Assembly: GCA_001632425.1 (NCBI GenBank)
Contig: KV425556.1
Span: forward strand, 389,597-453,596
Source: Neolentinus lepideus HHB14362 ss-1
Taxonomy: Eukaryota; Basidiomycota; Agaricomycetes; Gloeophyllales; Gloeophyllaceae
Direction: 5' to 3'
Length of the DNA: 64,000 nucleotides
Shown one piece after another: positions 34,065 through 45,815 of the stretch (its first letter is position 1; each line of letters starts with the position of its first letter). The position numbers and the translations under genes are program-made. Below the pieces are notes generated by a model. It was not told the origin of the DNA, searched no databases, and saw nothing but the letters and a program-made list of their open reading frames with translations.

Positions 34065-35915
34065 TCATACGACAGTACTTGCAAGTCGAAGAGAACCCCT
34101 TGCTACCTTCCGAGGCAGCCATTCGGCTGCATGTTTATTCAAGGACATCGGAGCTTCTCCCTCTCTTACGGGTGTCCTAGACAGAATCGCCGCGTGACGA
34201 ATCGCCGTCATGATCTTTGCTGGCTTCCTTTCAGTCTCTCCATTGTTGCTACCCCAACACTCTTGTATTGTCGTTGAGAGGTTCGCAATCTCAGACGATA
34301 AAGGATATGTGCGTGGAGGGAGCGCAGCGCCTTGGGCGAAGCCTATCTGAGACTCAAGCCGGCCGAGGGATCGTATCCACTGGCCAACTGCGGCCAGAGA
34401 AACTCGGACTTCCCAAGAGCCTCCCTCCTAGATCAAGCTGAGAACCCATGCAACATGTCACTCGTGATGGTATGCGTACCGTTATGGTCCTCGCCAAAGC
34501 AGCGTTGATACCAAAGGCGAGGAGATAACCAGCGGCGTGATCAAGAGCTTGCATCGGGAGAGGTCTCGGTGCGAGCTCGTGGACACCTTCCCATGCGGCA
34601 TACGCCTGGCCTTCCGCAACATTGAAGCCGGTCGCCGTTTGGACCAATGAATCGAACTGTTGAGATCGAATTGAGTCGTTGGGATTTCTCGATCAAATGC
34701 CAGGGTACTCACACCTCGACGATCTTTCCACGGGCCTTCCCAGCCGTATGCAGTGAGACTCGCGTAAACGATTCCTGGGTGCTGCCTTACGACGTCTGCT
34801 ATTCCGAAGCCCTTGTCTTCGAGGCCGCCCGGACGGTAGGCTTGTAGGAAAACATCCGCTTCCTTGACGAGTGAAGCACATGTCTTGGTGTCTGCCGCAT
34901 TCGTGAGGTCCAACTGGGTTGTTCTTTTACCCCGTGACGTCTCGACATCGATTAGTGGCAAAGACGGGAGCTTCGGTGAGGTAATCCATAAAACGTCGGC
35001 GCCATGTGCTAATAATGTCTCTCGTCAATGAAATCTCCAGGCGTGGCCGTTACTTACCTGCAAGGGTACGCCCGCAAACAGGGCCCGCGAGCACTCTTGT
35101 TAGGTCCATGACCCTGATGCCGTCCAGAGGACGGTCAAACTGGCCCTCGACCTTGCGTTTAGGGGCGTCACCTACTTTGATGAGGCAGATAGGTGCAACG
35201 CCCCGAAGTGCTCTACCTTGCGGATGGTCCTCCCACTGATCGAAGGAGCGCAAGGCCGTAGCACACATCTTACGAGAAGCGGCCTCAGTCTCGAATTCCA
35301 CAAAGTTCCATGTCGACAACGCCCGGGCAACAGCACCTCTGTTTGGCTCGCACTGTAAGATGTCGAGAATTCCTCGACGGTGACTACAGACGTTTATCAA
35401 GCGCACTTCACCCACAGATGTCCGACTAAAGCTTACTGAGGAAAGTTTGTATGAATTCGTATGTATCCGTCCGCGGTCGAGTACAGGCCAGCAATGTCAT
35501 CCCATAACGATCCGGATCCCTCTAGGCGTCCGTCAATTGTGTACCAATTTTCACTCTCTGGTAAATCATCATGCGTTACTTCGTACCAATAGCTCTGATC
35601 GCTCATGATACGTACTAAACTCCAAGACAGCATGGCGCGCGTCTACAGAGACCTCCTGGCCCTGTGCCGTCCTCAACTTATGAAAATACGCTGCTGACAA
35701 GCCAGACAACCCAATGGTCGTCTGCCGGACCCATCAGAGGTAGTACATTGACAGCTTTCGAGGCTTGCCTGAGCTGCAGTCCCGAGCTTGAACGATGAAT
35801 CAACTGCTGGATCCGCGTTCAGGCTGAATCGGAGGTGTGAGAGTTCTTCTAGTGGAAGTCCTGCATCGTCCCACAGCGTACGAGCTGCAGAGTGAGTAGG
35901 TTCCAAAAGAGTCAT
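34065..35915 (-). CDS. Class III (CaiB/BaiF) CoA-transferase family protein
   Basis: Family III CoA-transferases move CoA between organic acids through an aspartyl-CoA anhydride. ATG 35915 opens 'MTLLEPTHSAARTLWDDAGL'. An intron with a GC donor (about 35721-35767) joins 'SFKLGTAAQ' to 'TTIGLSGLSAAYFHKLRTAQ'. Then come 'SVDARHAVLEF' and 'FVEFETEAASRKMCATALRS', and the conserved 'RPLDGIRVMDLTRVLAGPVC' and 'GRTLAGK' block. Next are 'LDLTNAADTKTC', 'ADVFLQAYRPGGLEDKGFG' and 'GIVYASLTAYGWEGPW'. The C-terminal part has 'TGFNVAEGQAYAAWEGV', 'PMQALDHAAGYLLAFG', and ends around 'APMSLNKHAAEWLPR'. The two lobes lie in the order usual for fungal members of about 500 residues. The substrate is unknown. 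Confidence 0.83.
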
Positions 35916-36463
35916 TATAGGCAATAGCACAACGTGCGTAGGCGGTGTAGGCCAGGTCCGAAATGCAAGATCTCAGAGAAGATCGGACCGCCGGAGAGGA
36001 CATTGAAGTCTAGATCGAAGGCCTGTTTGCTGCTGTGTGGAGTAAGTTCGAGGAAGGTACAAAATTGCAGAGAGTCGTTGAGTAGTTATCGAGAGCAATT
36101 GCTGGCAGCGTAGTATGACCAGTAGCTGATGGAGATGTTAGATACAGATCGCCTCAGTGCCATGATACTGGGTGAATGACACCTGGTTACTAGTTGCCGT
36201 CGACTTGAGCTTTTTTTTGGCGGTGAGGGGTGGGGGTTAGGGTAGAATGTGACAAATGGTACCCAAGACAGCGAGAGGAGTGGAAACAAAATAATCAGAT
36301 ATTATCCAATACAAAGTAACAGAGGTTATACTTCAACCTAGACACCAGCATACCACAAGCCACATACATGTATGTAGCGTTCGTCCATCCTTCGTCGCCG
36401 TCTGGCAAGCATACAGATGACAGATCAAAAAGTATAGCCAAGTGTCGTCCTTCCAACCTTCCG
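35916..36463. other. Upstream region of the CoA-transferase gene
   Basis: 548 bases between two minus-strand genes. Short frames only. No element assigned. Confidence 0.3.
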
Positions 36464-38031
36464 TCAGACAACGTCCACGTACACAATCCTCTTCGCCCTC
36501 ACAAAACGCTCATAGATCATGACTAATATGCATAATCGTCCCGTACCTTCATCAAAGCTGACTTCCTGAACAAATTCTCGCCCGTCTTCTGAGGGTATTG
36601 CGAAGGAGCCCAGGCGCTGTGCGGCAGGGGTTTGACTTGCAGACAAGGAAACGGCAGATGGGATAATGCAAGTTCGGAAAGTGATAACCCGCTTGCCGTC
36701 AGCGTTCATACCCCTACCCGTGTGGAAGAGCACACGATGGAAGCCCACATCGGCGGGACGGAACTTCGGCCCACGAAATAGCCCGTCATACCCTTCCAGT
36801 CCTACTGCAGTGTCAAACGGTACAATCCAGGATTGGGACTCCGATTGGCCCAGGTTTAAGACGTGAAGACTATTATCCTTCAGGACAGCCATCGTTCTAG
36901 TGTGGCTGCCACTTGGTTCCCAAATGACGGGGCTGACTTGCGGGAGGAGGGTACTCGCATTGCCACCCGTCCCTGTCCAAGTCGGGCTGAGTGATAATAC
37001 AATGTTGAGCGAGTTGGGTAGTATCGGCTTCAGCTCGGGAAGGTAGAACGTGGAAGTTCCTTGGTTGTTAGTGACGGCCATTCGACCTCGCGATAGCAAG
37101 GACACCGCGCATTCGCTCTCGGTTCCCTGAGGATTTCAGAGCCAGGATTGAGCAAGAACTCCGATAGGCAGAATAGGCTTACCAGCCATTGCTCAAATCC
37201 TTTTATCAAGACTTGTTCTGTATGAGCGCCAGACTCGTGTGGAACGCTCTGCACGTGCAATACACACCGCTCTTCATTGCGGGTTACGAACGCCAGCAGG
37301 TCGCCGCCTGCGCTAAAATGTGTGATCGGACGCAGTGAAGTTACAGATGCCCTAAGCGTCAGTGCTGGCGTCTCCAAGTCGACGTGGTAGAGATAGAGGT
37401 CGCTAGCACTAGGGCACTGTCAATCGGTGTGATGAAGGCAGGGGAGAAGAGGCATTCACTTCTTATTCGGGGAGTCAATCTTGAGGAGCACTAGCGGCTC
37501 GTACGTGGAGGAGAGAGAGGCAATCCAGTGCACAGATCCCACTGGCTTAGTTGGGCTGAGGGTGACGGCGACGGGCACGTCGACATCTGCTTTGTATAGT
37601 TCCAAGCTCCCATCTTGGATAAGCATGACAACCTCTCTGCCGTCAGGAAGAAGCCTCACTCCACGGACGCTAGACTTGCAAGGTACGCTACGGAAGCTTT
37701 CCGGCAGGAAATCAGTGTTGCTCCATACACTTTCCAGGAGTGCAGATTGAAGTACACGGTGTCTGAGTTCGCGTGTGCTCATCGATGGCATAGACGTAGA
37801 AACATGAGGCATTGGGATTGTCGCCAAGATGCGGCCCATCGCATAAACCCATACTGAGCGATCTTCAATTGCCGTGTGGAGGGCCTTGCAGGTCTGAAAA
37901 CGTGGCGTCTGTCAATTCAGTAACTCGATAACGGTCGACCAGCTACAAACCGCTCCAAGTGCGAGAAGATCGGGGATGGGGAGTACTCGAATAATCGAGA
38001 ATAGGATGTCGGTCGGCAAAGAAGTTATCAT
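36464..38031 (-). CDS. F-box protein with beta-propeller-like body
   Basis: Canonical N-terminal F-box from ATG 38031: 'MITSLPTDILFSIIRVLPIP' then 'DLLALGAVC', splicing to 'TCKALHTAIEDRSVWVYAM'. Longer frames upstream (to 38106) lack support. The body shows repeated beta-rich stretches: 'VRGVRLLPDGREVVMLIQDG', 'HWIASLSSTYEPLVLLKID', 'ITHFSAGGDLLAFVTRNEE', 'WEPSGSHTRTMAVLKDN'. These look like diverged propeller blades. It ends 'ERFVRAKRIVYVDVV'. The protein is expected to be an SCF substrate adaptor with Skp1 bound by the F-box; substrates are unknown. It is unrelated in sequence to the F-box-like family at 16-24 kb. Confidence 0.78.
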
Positions 38032-38330
38032 TCGGATCCTGGGGTGAGGCTGGAGTCTTTCTAGTGGTCCAGGGGGTGGTTGGTTTGGAGCCACATGTAT
38101 GCCCACAACTGAAATTTGGGCGTGCGAAATGGCGGTGACAATGTGACCACGATATTAGATGTCTGTTAGCTATCCCTCGACGCCGAGCAGAAAATACGAG
38201 CAGGAGGATGGCCGTTGATCAGCTCTGATAACGGGCCGAGAAGTGGACAGAAAAATAACCACTCCATTTGTGGGCTAGCGACAAGTAATCCCCCCTAAAG
38301 TGATACATGGAAAGGCAAATGAAATAATCC

Positions 38331-38640
38331 CTACATACCGGCGTGATATGATGATTTGTTCCCAGGTATGTCGGAGGTAGTGCTGCTGCTCGTGGCCTCG
38401 TTCACGGCATTATATGTTGGGCTGAGGGTATGCACAGATTCTAGAACACGCGAAGCGAGCTTTCGTTGGGATCGCTCCACCGCAATAATTGGCATGAAGG
38501 ATTCGACCCAGAAGACCGGATCCGAGTTTACGTATTTCATCTGCGGAACGGGATATAAAGCTTGTTTTGCAAGCGGATCAATGTGCGAACAAGTCCGTCA
38601 TCTTGCAGGGTGGCTATAAGTTCCCGTCTGGATTTCTCGG
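38331..38640 (-). pseudogene. Possible gene remnant
   Basis: The minus strand reads a protein-like stretch 'SRRELIATLQDDGL', then a plausible 50-base intron (GTTCGC to CGCAG), then 'MKYVNSDPVFWVESFMPIIA' and 'VERSQRKLASRVLESVHTLS'. No start upstream or conserved domain is evident. The remaining spacer from 38032 to 38967 shows nothing else. This may be a decayed gene or an unrecognised short one. Confidence 0.22.
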
Positions 38641-38967
38641 GCACAGAATTGACTCACGATTATCCTAGTGTGGCGGATAAGAATTGTAGACGAGGTTGCA
38701 TCGTGGTGGGGCGCCGTAGCGCTGCAATGGAGCCGGTTTGGTATGATTTCTCTGGAGATTCGGAAGTGCAATGAACGTACTAATGGACCCGGGCCTAGGC
38801 CTCCGTCACCTTTCCCACGACAACCTGACCATTGTATGGTCTTGGAGTATCAGAGCAACCTTATTCATCTTGGCCCACAGAGTATCAACGATAATAGATA
38901 GCCATTACACCGCATAAAAGTACATGAAAACTCATCAACACACATGACTAGTACAAATCGTTCAATA

Positions 38968-41900
38968 TCAAAACTGCCCAGGACCCTGATCAATATTCGA
39001 CAGCAGAAGTCAGATTTTGTCAACTGTAATACTGAGAGCGAAACGCACCGGACCGAAATACCCTTGCTCTGGGATTTGAAGTAGCGGGCATCCAAGCCCA
39101 TCACAGCCAGCGAATGGCCTATTGTTTCCGGACCAGTTAATGACCACGCCGGGCCATTGCAATGCGCTTGGGAAGCGTCAATATCGTACCAATGTGGAAC
39201 GGTTACGTAGGACTTACAAGAACATGACTATGGCGGAGAGGGCGATGGCGCAGGCAAAGGCAGTGGTCGTGATACTGCAAACAGATACATGGACACATAC
39301 TCACGAGGAAGGAGCGGAGAACGACTTACTAGTTATATTTACTCCACCACGGAAGGAATCGCCTCTTGACGAAGACGTTGAAGAAGAATGCGACTGGCAT
39401 GGCGGGCCAGATGTTCGTCAAATTATATGGCGCCCTATTATTTACCGTAAGAAAAGAATATTAGAAACGTAAAGACGAAACTCCTCACCAGATGAGACCA
39501 CCGACGAAGAACACAGGGAGATGGAAGTGCTTGAAAATCTTGTATCTCTTCCCGAGGAAATAGAAGGGGAATGGTAGCACTGCAGAAGTCTCGTTAACAT
39601 CAACCCACAGTAAGTTGAATGTGTAGACACATACCAGCGCCAATCAGGAAGCACCACAAAAGACCATTGTAGATTTGACCTCCGCCGAACATACGTTTCG
39701 GTCCGAGGGTGCCCCACAGAACAGAGGCAGTGAAGAAAGTGTTCTACGAGACCGCATTAGATATGATCACTACATGGTGACAATCGTTCGACTAACAATG
39801 CCTGGACAAGTGAAGTGATCAGCCTGCAATCTTTATTAGCATCGAGTACGATGAGCTCAGACATTAGCCCACAAACCTGAGTGGGAGAGCAAACATTCGG
39901 GATCTGAGCGCATGCATCAGGTAAACTGTTGGCAAGCACAGCTCAAATATGTTACCTGGTTCATTTGGAAGTTCAAGATACCAACGCAGACAACTGAATA
40001 GAAAAGTTAGCAAAAATCCACGGGCAACTCAGAACATCGTGATCAGGTACATACAAGTAGAAGCCACAGTGGCGACCATTTGTATGAGGAACGTCGTGCG
40101 GGGGGCGATGTGTACATCTGATCATTTCAAATGAGTAAGAATGTTCCGGGGACAGCAGAGATAAGGACAGACAGTGTGACAATTTAAGGTCTTGAGCAAA
40201 TGCTAACGTATGTGCGCTGCGACGAGATGTCAGATTCCCAAGCAGAGACGTTCAAACGGAAAGGCCACAAACGTCGTAACGTAGCCGTAAGACTTGAAGT
40301 CTGACGCGGACTCGTTATTCTCAATTCGGCAACCTCATCACTCGATAGACTTACAGTTCACTATGAGAGACGTTAGTATATTCGATCTGCGAACAGAAAC
40401 GTAAGAAACGTACTAGCAGTGGCGTTTCCGGGGAACCACAGTCCACCGAGGAACTCAGCCAAGACGTTCAACGTAACTTGGACTATATACGACAGGGAGT
40501 CAGACCACGCTGCTTCCGATCCCAACGTAGGACTGACCATTCGTGACAGATTGGATGATTCCAATGGGTACACAGAAGATCGCAGCCAAGAAGACACCGT
40601 ACAGACTGGTGCGAGTCGGTCAGTCAGTAAAGATACACAACTGATCGAAACTGGGAACGTACACGACGGCAGGGCTTGTGTGAGTTGGGTACGCTCCAAT
40701 ACCGGCAGCCCCTACGCCCACTGCGATACAGAGTGTACTGTAGGAGATGTGTCATTCCAGGGCAACCATGAACAACAAAACGACACATACGCGAAATACC
40801 ACCATTCAGGAACTTCCTTATACACAGACATCAAGCGATTGTGTACGTCCTTGTTATTATTCTTGAGGCTTTTACGGCCAAGCAGGTTGCGGAAGCCATG
40901 CGCTATCTCATGGCGGTGGTAAAGGATCGCATGCGATAAGGTTGCTGTGTATGCCGCAACTAAAAGTACCATATGTGAGTAGGTCCTAGCAAGTCTCAAA
41001 ATGGGCTAAAGTATACCCACAGAAGATACCGTAGAGTAAGATGTTGCCGGCAGCGAGACTAGGCTCAAATATGAGACACTAATGCAAAACAAAGCAGAGG
41101 ACACGTACTAAGCGGGCGAGTACGCCTTGTAACTGGCCTCATCGAACAACGTGTCAGCATTGATAGCCCGTGAGACGTTGTACCGAGAACCCGTATTATC
41201 AAAGACGCCGTTGGAGTTGATCGGAAGATATGCCATGTTCCATACATTACCATACCAGAGGCCAATGATGATCGGGAATGTTACGACCGCGCCCAAGAAG
41301 AGATTGAGCATAGTGAAGAACGGGTTGATAAGAGGATCTCCGCCGACAGTCAAGACGTTCCAATCGAACGTCGGAATCGGGTTCAGACCCAAGCCGCTCA
41401 CACCGCCTGTGACTGCGGCGAGACTGATGTTATTGGGGCTGATCCAGGTAATCCAGTTGAAGTATGACAGCGCCTGGAAGATGTAGTTCGGGAACCAGAA
41501 GTACACGAACATCGCAGTGAAGCAGTACATGAACCAGCGCATACGAGAGACGTGCCAGCCATTTGCGACATCATTCCGGCCAGAGTGGAAGGCCTTGTTT
41601 AGCGCAATGGTGGCAAGGTTCTGCGGCCAAATGGCTTGCGAGGGATACACGAGGAAACGACGGGTCAAACCGGCGAGACCGTACCCGATGAAGTTCGTCG
41701 ATAGTCCGACAAGCACTGGGAAAGAGGGGGTGAGCTCGTCATTCCAATAAGAATCCAATGAGCTTACCTTGATAGCCGAAGTTGGCCGCCCATGGCTAAA
41801 CATGAGGAATTACGATCAGCATCTGCTGCGGGTCTATTCGTGGGGTATACTGACCTGATTGAAGAACCTGTCGACGTATTGCACGAAGATGACGTAGTTG

Positions 41901-43131
41901 GTGTAGGGAGCAGAAAATCCTACATTCGCCATAATCTGTTATACAGATATTTTGATTAGTACTTGCCCGAGTCCGAAAATGCACGACCGACCGTGATGAC
42001 CATGTGCTCCTTCATGTTGAAGGGGCCCCTGCAAATACAGACATTGAGTGCATTGAGTGAGGGGAAGAGCTCAGGCTCACTATGCAACTTACGGGTTGAG
42101 ACTCCATGTATAGCCAAAGGTCGTGAACCGCCATGTGGGAAGAAAGGTCTCCAACAACTTGCCAGCAGGGAAGGCACTTTCGAGAAAGATCCTTCAGTTC
42201 CGGAACAACATGAAAGGTCATTCAATCGCTCACAGAAGCTGGGCAACGTTTGACGAGACGCTGATACCTGGTTGACGGATCGAGAAGAACTGGTTGATGA
42301 AGGCACTGCAAGTCCGGTCCTATTAGCATACTGGATAGGCGATGCACGTTTCATTCGTACCCAGCAGCGACATATGCCAAGCCGATAACCCAACTCCGGA
42401 AGGTACTGGCTGGCACCGAAGGGTCATCATGGTTGTCAACGACGGCACGGACCTCCGGATACGCCGAGTTCTATTCGCATGGTGTGTTAACCTTCCATTC
42501 ATGGTCGTCTGTACGCCGCTAGTACTTACGACTACGATCATGGCTGCCTCCACCTTCAGCTCCTCGTACACCTTGGCATACTCAGCAGAGTCTTCCTTGA
42601 GAAGAGGATCATGGAGGTACCGCCTAACACATTTCAAAGGGAAATGAACGACCGAAGGTGCGGCATATTGGATTACACACCTTGCTTTACCAATGACACC
42701 AGAGGGGAAGTTCTTTTCAAAGTAAAGACGGTAAGCTCGGCCTGGCACCAAGAGGACCGCTGTTGCTCACAGGATCCTTGGCATGCTGTTACCCAGAAAT
42801 CAGATGGCGTTTACCTCTTCTGCGGGATCAAGCTCACCTCTTCCACCATCATCTCGATGGCAGATTGTGTCTCCTCGGGCGTCATCCGAGCAGCAGCTTC
42901 CATAGCCTCCTCCAGGTCGCTGGCGCGCATCTGGAGATCATTCTCCAGCTCGTACGCTTTCTCCTGCTGTGTGCAATGGTTAAAGGGTGAGTTGAACACC
43001 CTTGGCCGATTCATGGTATACGCGCTCACGGTCACATATTTCTCGAAGGCATCGGAGGACCCGGTGGAATTCTCCCTCGAGATAACGGGTTGAATGCCAT
43101 CTGGGTCCTTCTTCTCGTCGTAGGAAGCCAT
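38968..43131 (-). CDS. Oligopeptide transporter, OPT family
   Basis: Proton-coupled plasma-membrane transporter for small peptides or related substrates. ATG 43131 opens 'MASYDEKKDPDGIQPVISRE'. The cytosolic N-terminus has a helical 'QMRASDLEEAMEAAARMTPE' stretch. Then come the family blocks 'FRSWVIGLAYVAAGTAFINQ', 'FFSIRQPGISVSSNVAQLL', 'TFGYTWSLNPGPFNMKEHM' and 'FSAPYTNYVIFVQYVD'. 'LVGLSTNFIGYGLAGLTRRF', 'YPSQAIWPQNLATIALNKAF' and 'FPNYIFQALSYFNWITWISP' follow. The 3' half is cut by many introns and includes 'SHAILYHRHEIAHGFRNLLG', 'VPEWWYFAYV' and 'FLGKRYKIFKHFHLPVFFVG', with the end spliced to 'GYFGPGPGQF' and stop at 38968. The NPGPFN motif is the OPT hallmark. A long 2.7 kb upstream region suggests regulated expression, which is inference. 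Confidence 0.9.
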
Positions 43132-45815
43132 TCCAACCTTGCTAACGGCGTCGGGCAGCTGGAGGAAGGTGCTGAGAAGCGGCGTCCCGCGGGTCGCACA
43201 CGGGCGGGCTATGGGACTTTATATCTTCTCTGGAATGTCGCGCAATCGTCGGACCGTATCGTGTATTGTATAATCAGCAATTTTGGCAAGGTACCAACAA
43301 TAGAGCAGCTCGGAGTCTTGAAGAGACTCGTCCTGCATGGCCCATATGGCTGCGTGCGACGTGCCCTAGATAACACGTCTTGGCCGCGGCGGAATTACTG
43401 GATCTGTCAGAAGGCCCATGTTGTCGGATCCGGTAGAGGGATAAGCTTCTCCACGGGGCTTCATTGTGTGCTTCCTGTGACATTCGAGTGAGCCCAGAAT
43501 CTGCCAGGACTGGAGAAGGCTCTACCTTCCAAGAAGCAACGTATTAATAACCGGTGCATAGTTCCGCTACGAACTTGCCCTTGATCTCCCGATTCAAGAC
43601 AGCGCATGGACTCATTCGACATACGTCGAATAAGCATACGAGCTGCCTTTGGTTTGGACCGATTCACTTGATGTTGAGGAATGAAAGTATCTAACTGGCT
43701 TTCCACACCGTCGTCTTTCGTGGAAGAGTGCCGCCGGGATTTCCCGGTCCGTTTTCCATCTCATTCAAGTTGTGGCTCCGCAGCAGCGACATCTTGGACT
43801 TGCACTTCGTGTTGCTTGCTCCACCATAAGAACTTGACGACGTTCGCTCCTTGACGATGCTCGTCGCACTTGTGCAACCGCAACCGGAAGCATTATCTGC
43901 CCACGGTCCCCGGATATGACGATGTATTCAGCCGTGTACTAGCTGACTGGACAGTCTTCTTAGCCTGCCTATAAATTAGATGGTACAGTGCCAATTCTGT
44001 CGAAACTCTGAAAACACCGCGATAACCGTAGCCTACCAAGATAACGACATACGGCTGGCGTGCCTTAGCAGCGTCTACCCACTCCTGGAGCGGCGTACCA
44101 GCCTTTATTTAGCTCTGGGCCCAACGTCACCTACGGGGATTGAGTATGAATTACAGTGATTGAATGCTTGAGTTGGAAAGGGCGTTTGATGTGTAATGCT
44201 GAGGCGGCGAGACGTGTGAATTGCGTAAATTGCACAATTCCACGCCTTGTCTAAGGGGAACAAGACCTGCGAAGTCCACGCGGAGCTTTGGTCAGCTGGC
44301 AGGGTCCATCCGGTAACTTGTACTAACTATACAAATTAGATGGCCAAGCTAACGTGCTGACCCGCAAGGAAAGACAATATGGAGGACGGCAGAAATCGAG
44401 AACAGTTGGGAAATCGACCGTGGGGGAGGCTCGGGCCGGCGAAGCTTGCGGTATTATAATTAAGCACGTGATCGGCAACTTCCGATGATCGTGACGTGAC
44501 CGGCCACAAACGCAACGAAATCGGGCTACACCGAACCACCAGAAAGGAGAGTGAAAGGGAGGTGGGAGGGACGAAAAGCGGCGTCGAGCACAGCTAGCGA
44601 GAGTTGCGTAATGGAGAAGGGGAGGGCGCGCTGAGCGCTCACGAAACTTGGGATACGGCTGGCGTCCCAGTACTTGATATTCACCCTACTCGATTAATCT
44701 AGCTGATAGCTACCAAGTAATAGCCTTTCTGGAACCCGGGCTGTCACCGGCTGTTACGCCGGACGCTCTTTGGTTGACCAGAGAGCTCGCGTGTCATTTT
44801 CCAACAATTCATTACTGCAGCTCTTGCCATAACGGTATTCTGATGGTTCTTATCGGTGTCGAGAGTACTCTTCCGTGTGGGAGGCGGAGGAAAACTTGGC
44901 GCTTTGCAATAACACCGACTTAGAACCGGCATGCTATATTTACACCTCTCTTCTCGTCTCCGTCGTGTCAAAGAGGGTTGTTTTTAATCCAGAGCGCTAT
45001 CTTGCTACAGTCTGGGCACAATATACATACCGTGCGCATGATAATCACACAACATAGACTCTCGAAGTGTTTGGCTTGCCACTAATCTGAACAGATATCT
45101 GCCAATATATTGACTTTTACTGGTCGAGGTATGATTCATGTATACATTGTATAGCGCGATATTTGTCGGTATGAGGTATGGGTACTTTGGACAGCATGCC
45201 TTGCCGCTGGGAGTCCTGTGGCTGCGGCCATGACTGTTACATGTGTGTCACAACATAACCTCATATTAGGGTTTGTGGAGCCACACTGCGCAGTCGATGA
45301 CGAATTACCTGCCTTTAGGTTGATACCATACCAGGAGCATTCATCAAAAGGAAAAAAAGGACATGATCCCGCTACTTGCAAAAGTGCATGAACAGGCAGT
45401 TAGATTGGGTATGGGATTTTGACATCCAGTCTGCGGATGGGTTCTATGCCTTGGAAACAAAGGATGAAGAAAAACGGTACGTACTACTACAGCGCCAAGG
45501 TTCTTCGGTGTAATGACGCCGACATCGGGCCTTGGACTAAGCGCTTAGGTCTGTACAGGACCCGCGCGATTGACATCTCGTCGCTGATTGAGAAACTTCC
45601 ACACGACAATCCCATAGAAAAAATCAACCTCTAACCTGTTTTTGCAACTTCAGAACTGTAAAGTGAGTTCAGTCACTGACCGCGCGTGTCCCGCCAGTTC
45701 ATCAGCTAGAAGCCTGGCGCCCACTAAACTTTAGAACCGGGTGATCACCATGTAATCTTCTATTTATCTGGGCTGTACAAGGAAAAACACACCGCTTGCC
45801 TAGACGTCTATACAA
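43132..45815. other. Long spacer upstream of the OPT gene
   Basis: 2.7 kb with no gene I can support. It is the OPT upstream region plus the MFS 3' region. One small plus-strand frame (45419-45634, 71 codons, Lys/Arg/Tyr-rich) is present without recognisable features. There is a G/A-rich tract near 44545-44575. No repeat pair noticed. Confidence 0.4.
43217..43224 (-). promoter_or_regulatory. TATA-like box of the OPT gene
   Basis: The minus strand reads ATATAAAG about 86 bases before the OPT start codon. Confidence 0.4.

Noticed and set aside
39122..39472. 116-codon plus-strand frame at 39.1-39.5 kb
   Set aside because: It lies antisense to the conserved 3' exons of the OPT transporter and has no motif of its own.
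45136..45634. Small frames on both strands near 45.1-45.6 kb, considered as a short lectin-like or secreted protein
   Set aside because: Cysteine spacing and sequence match no family I know, and no splice pattern joins them.
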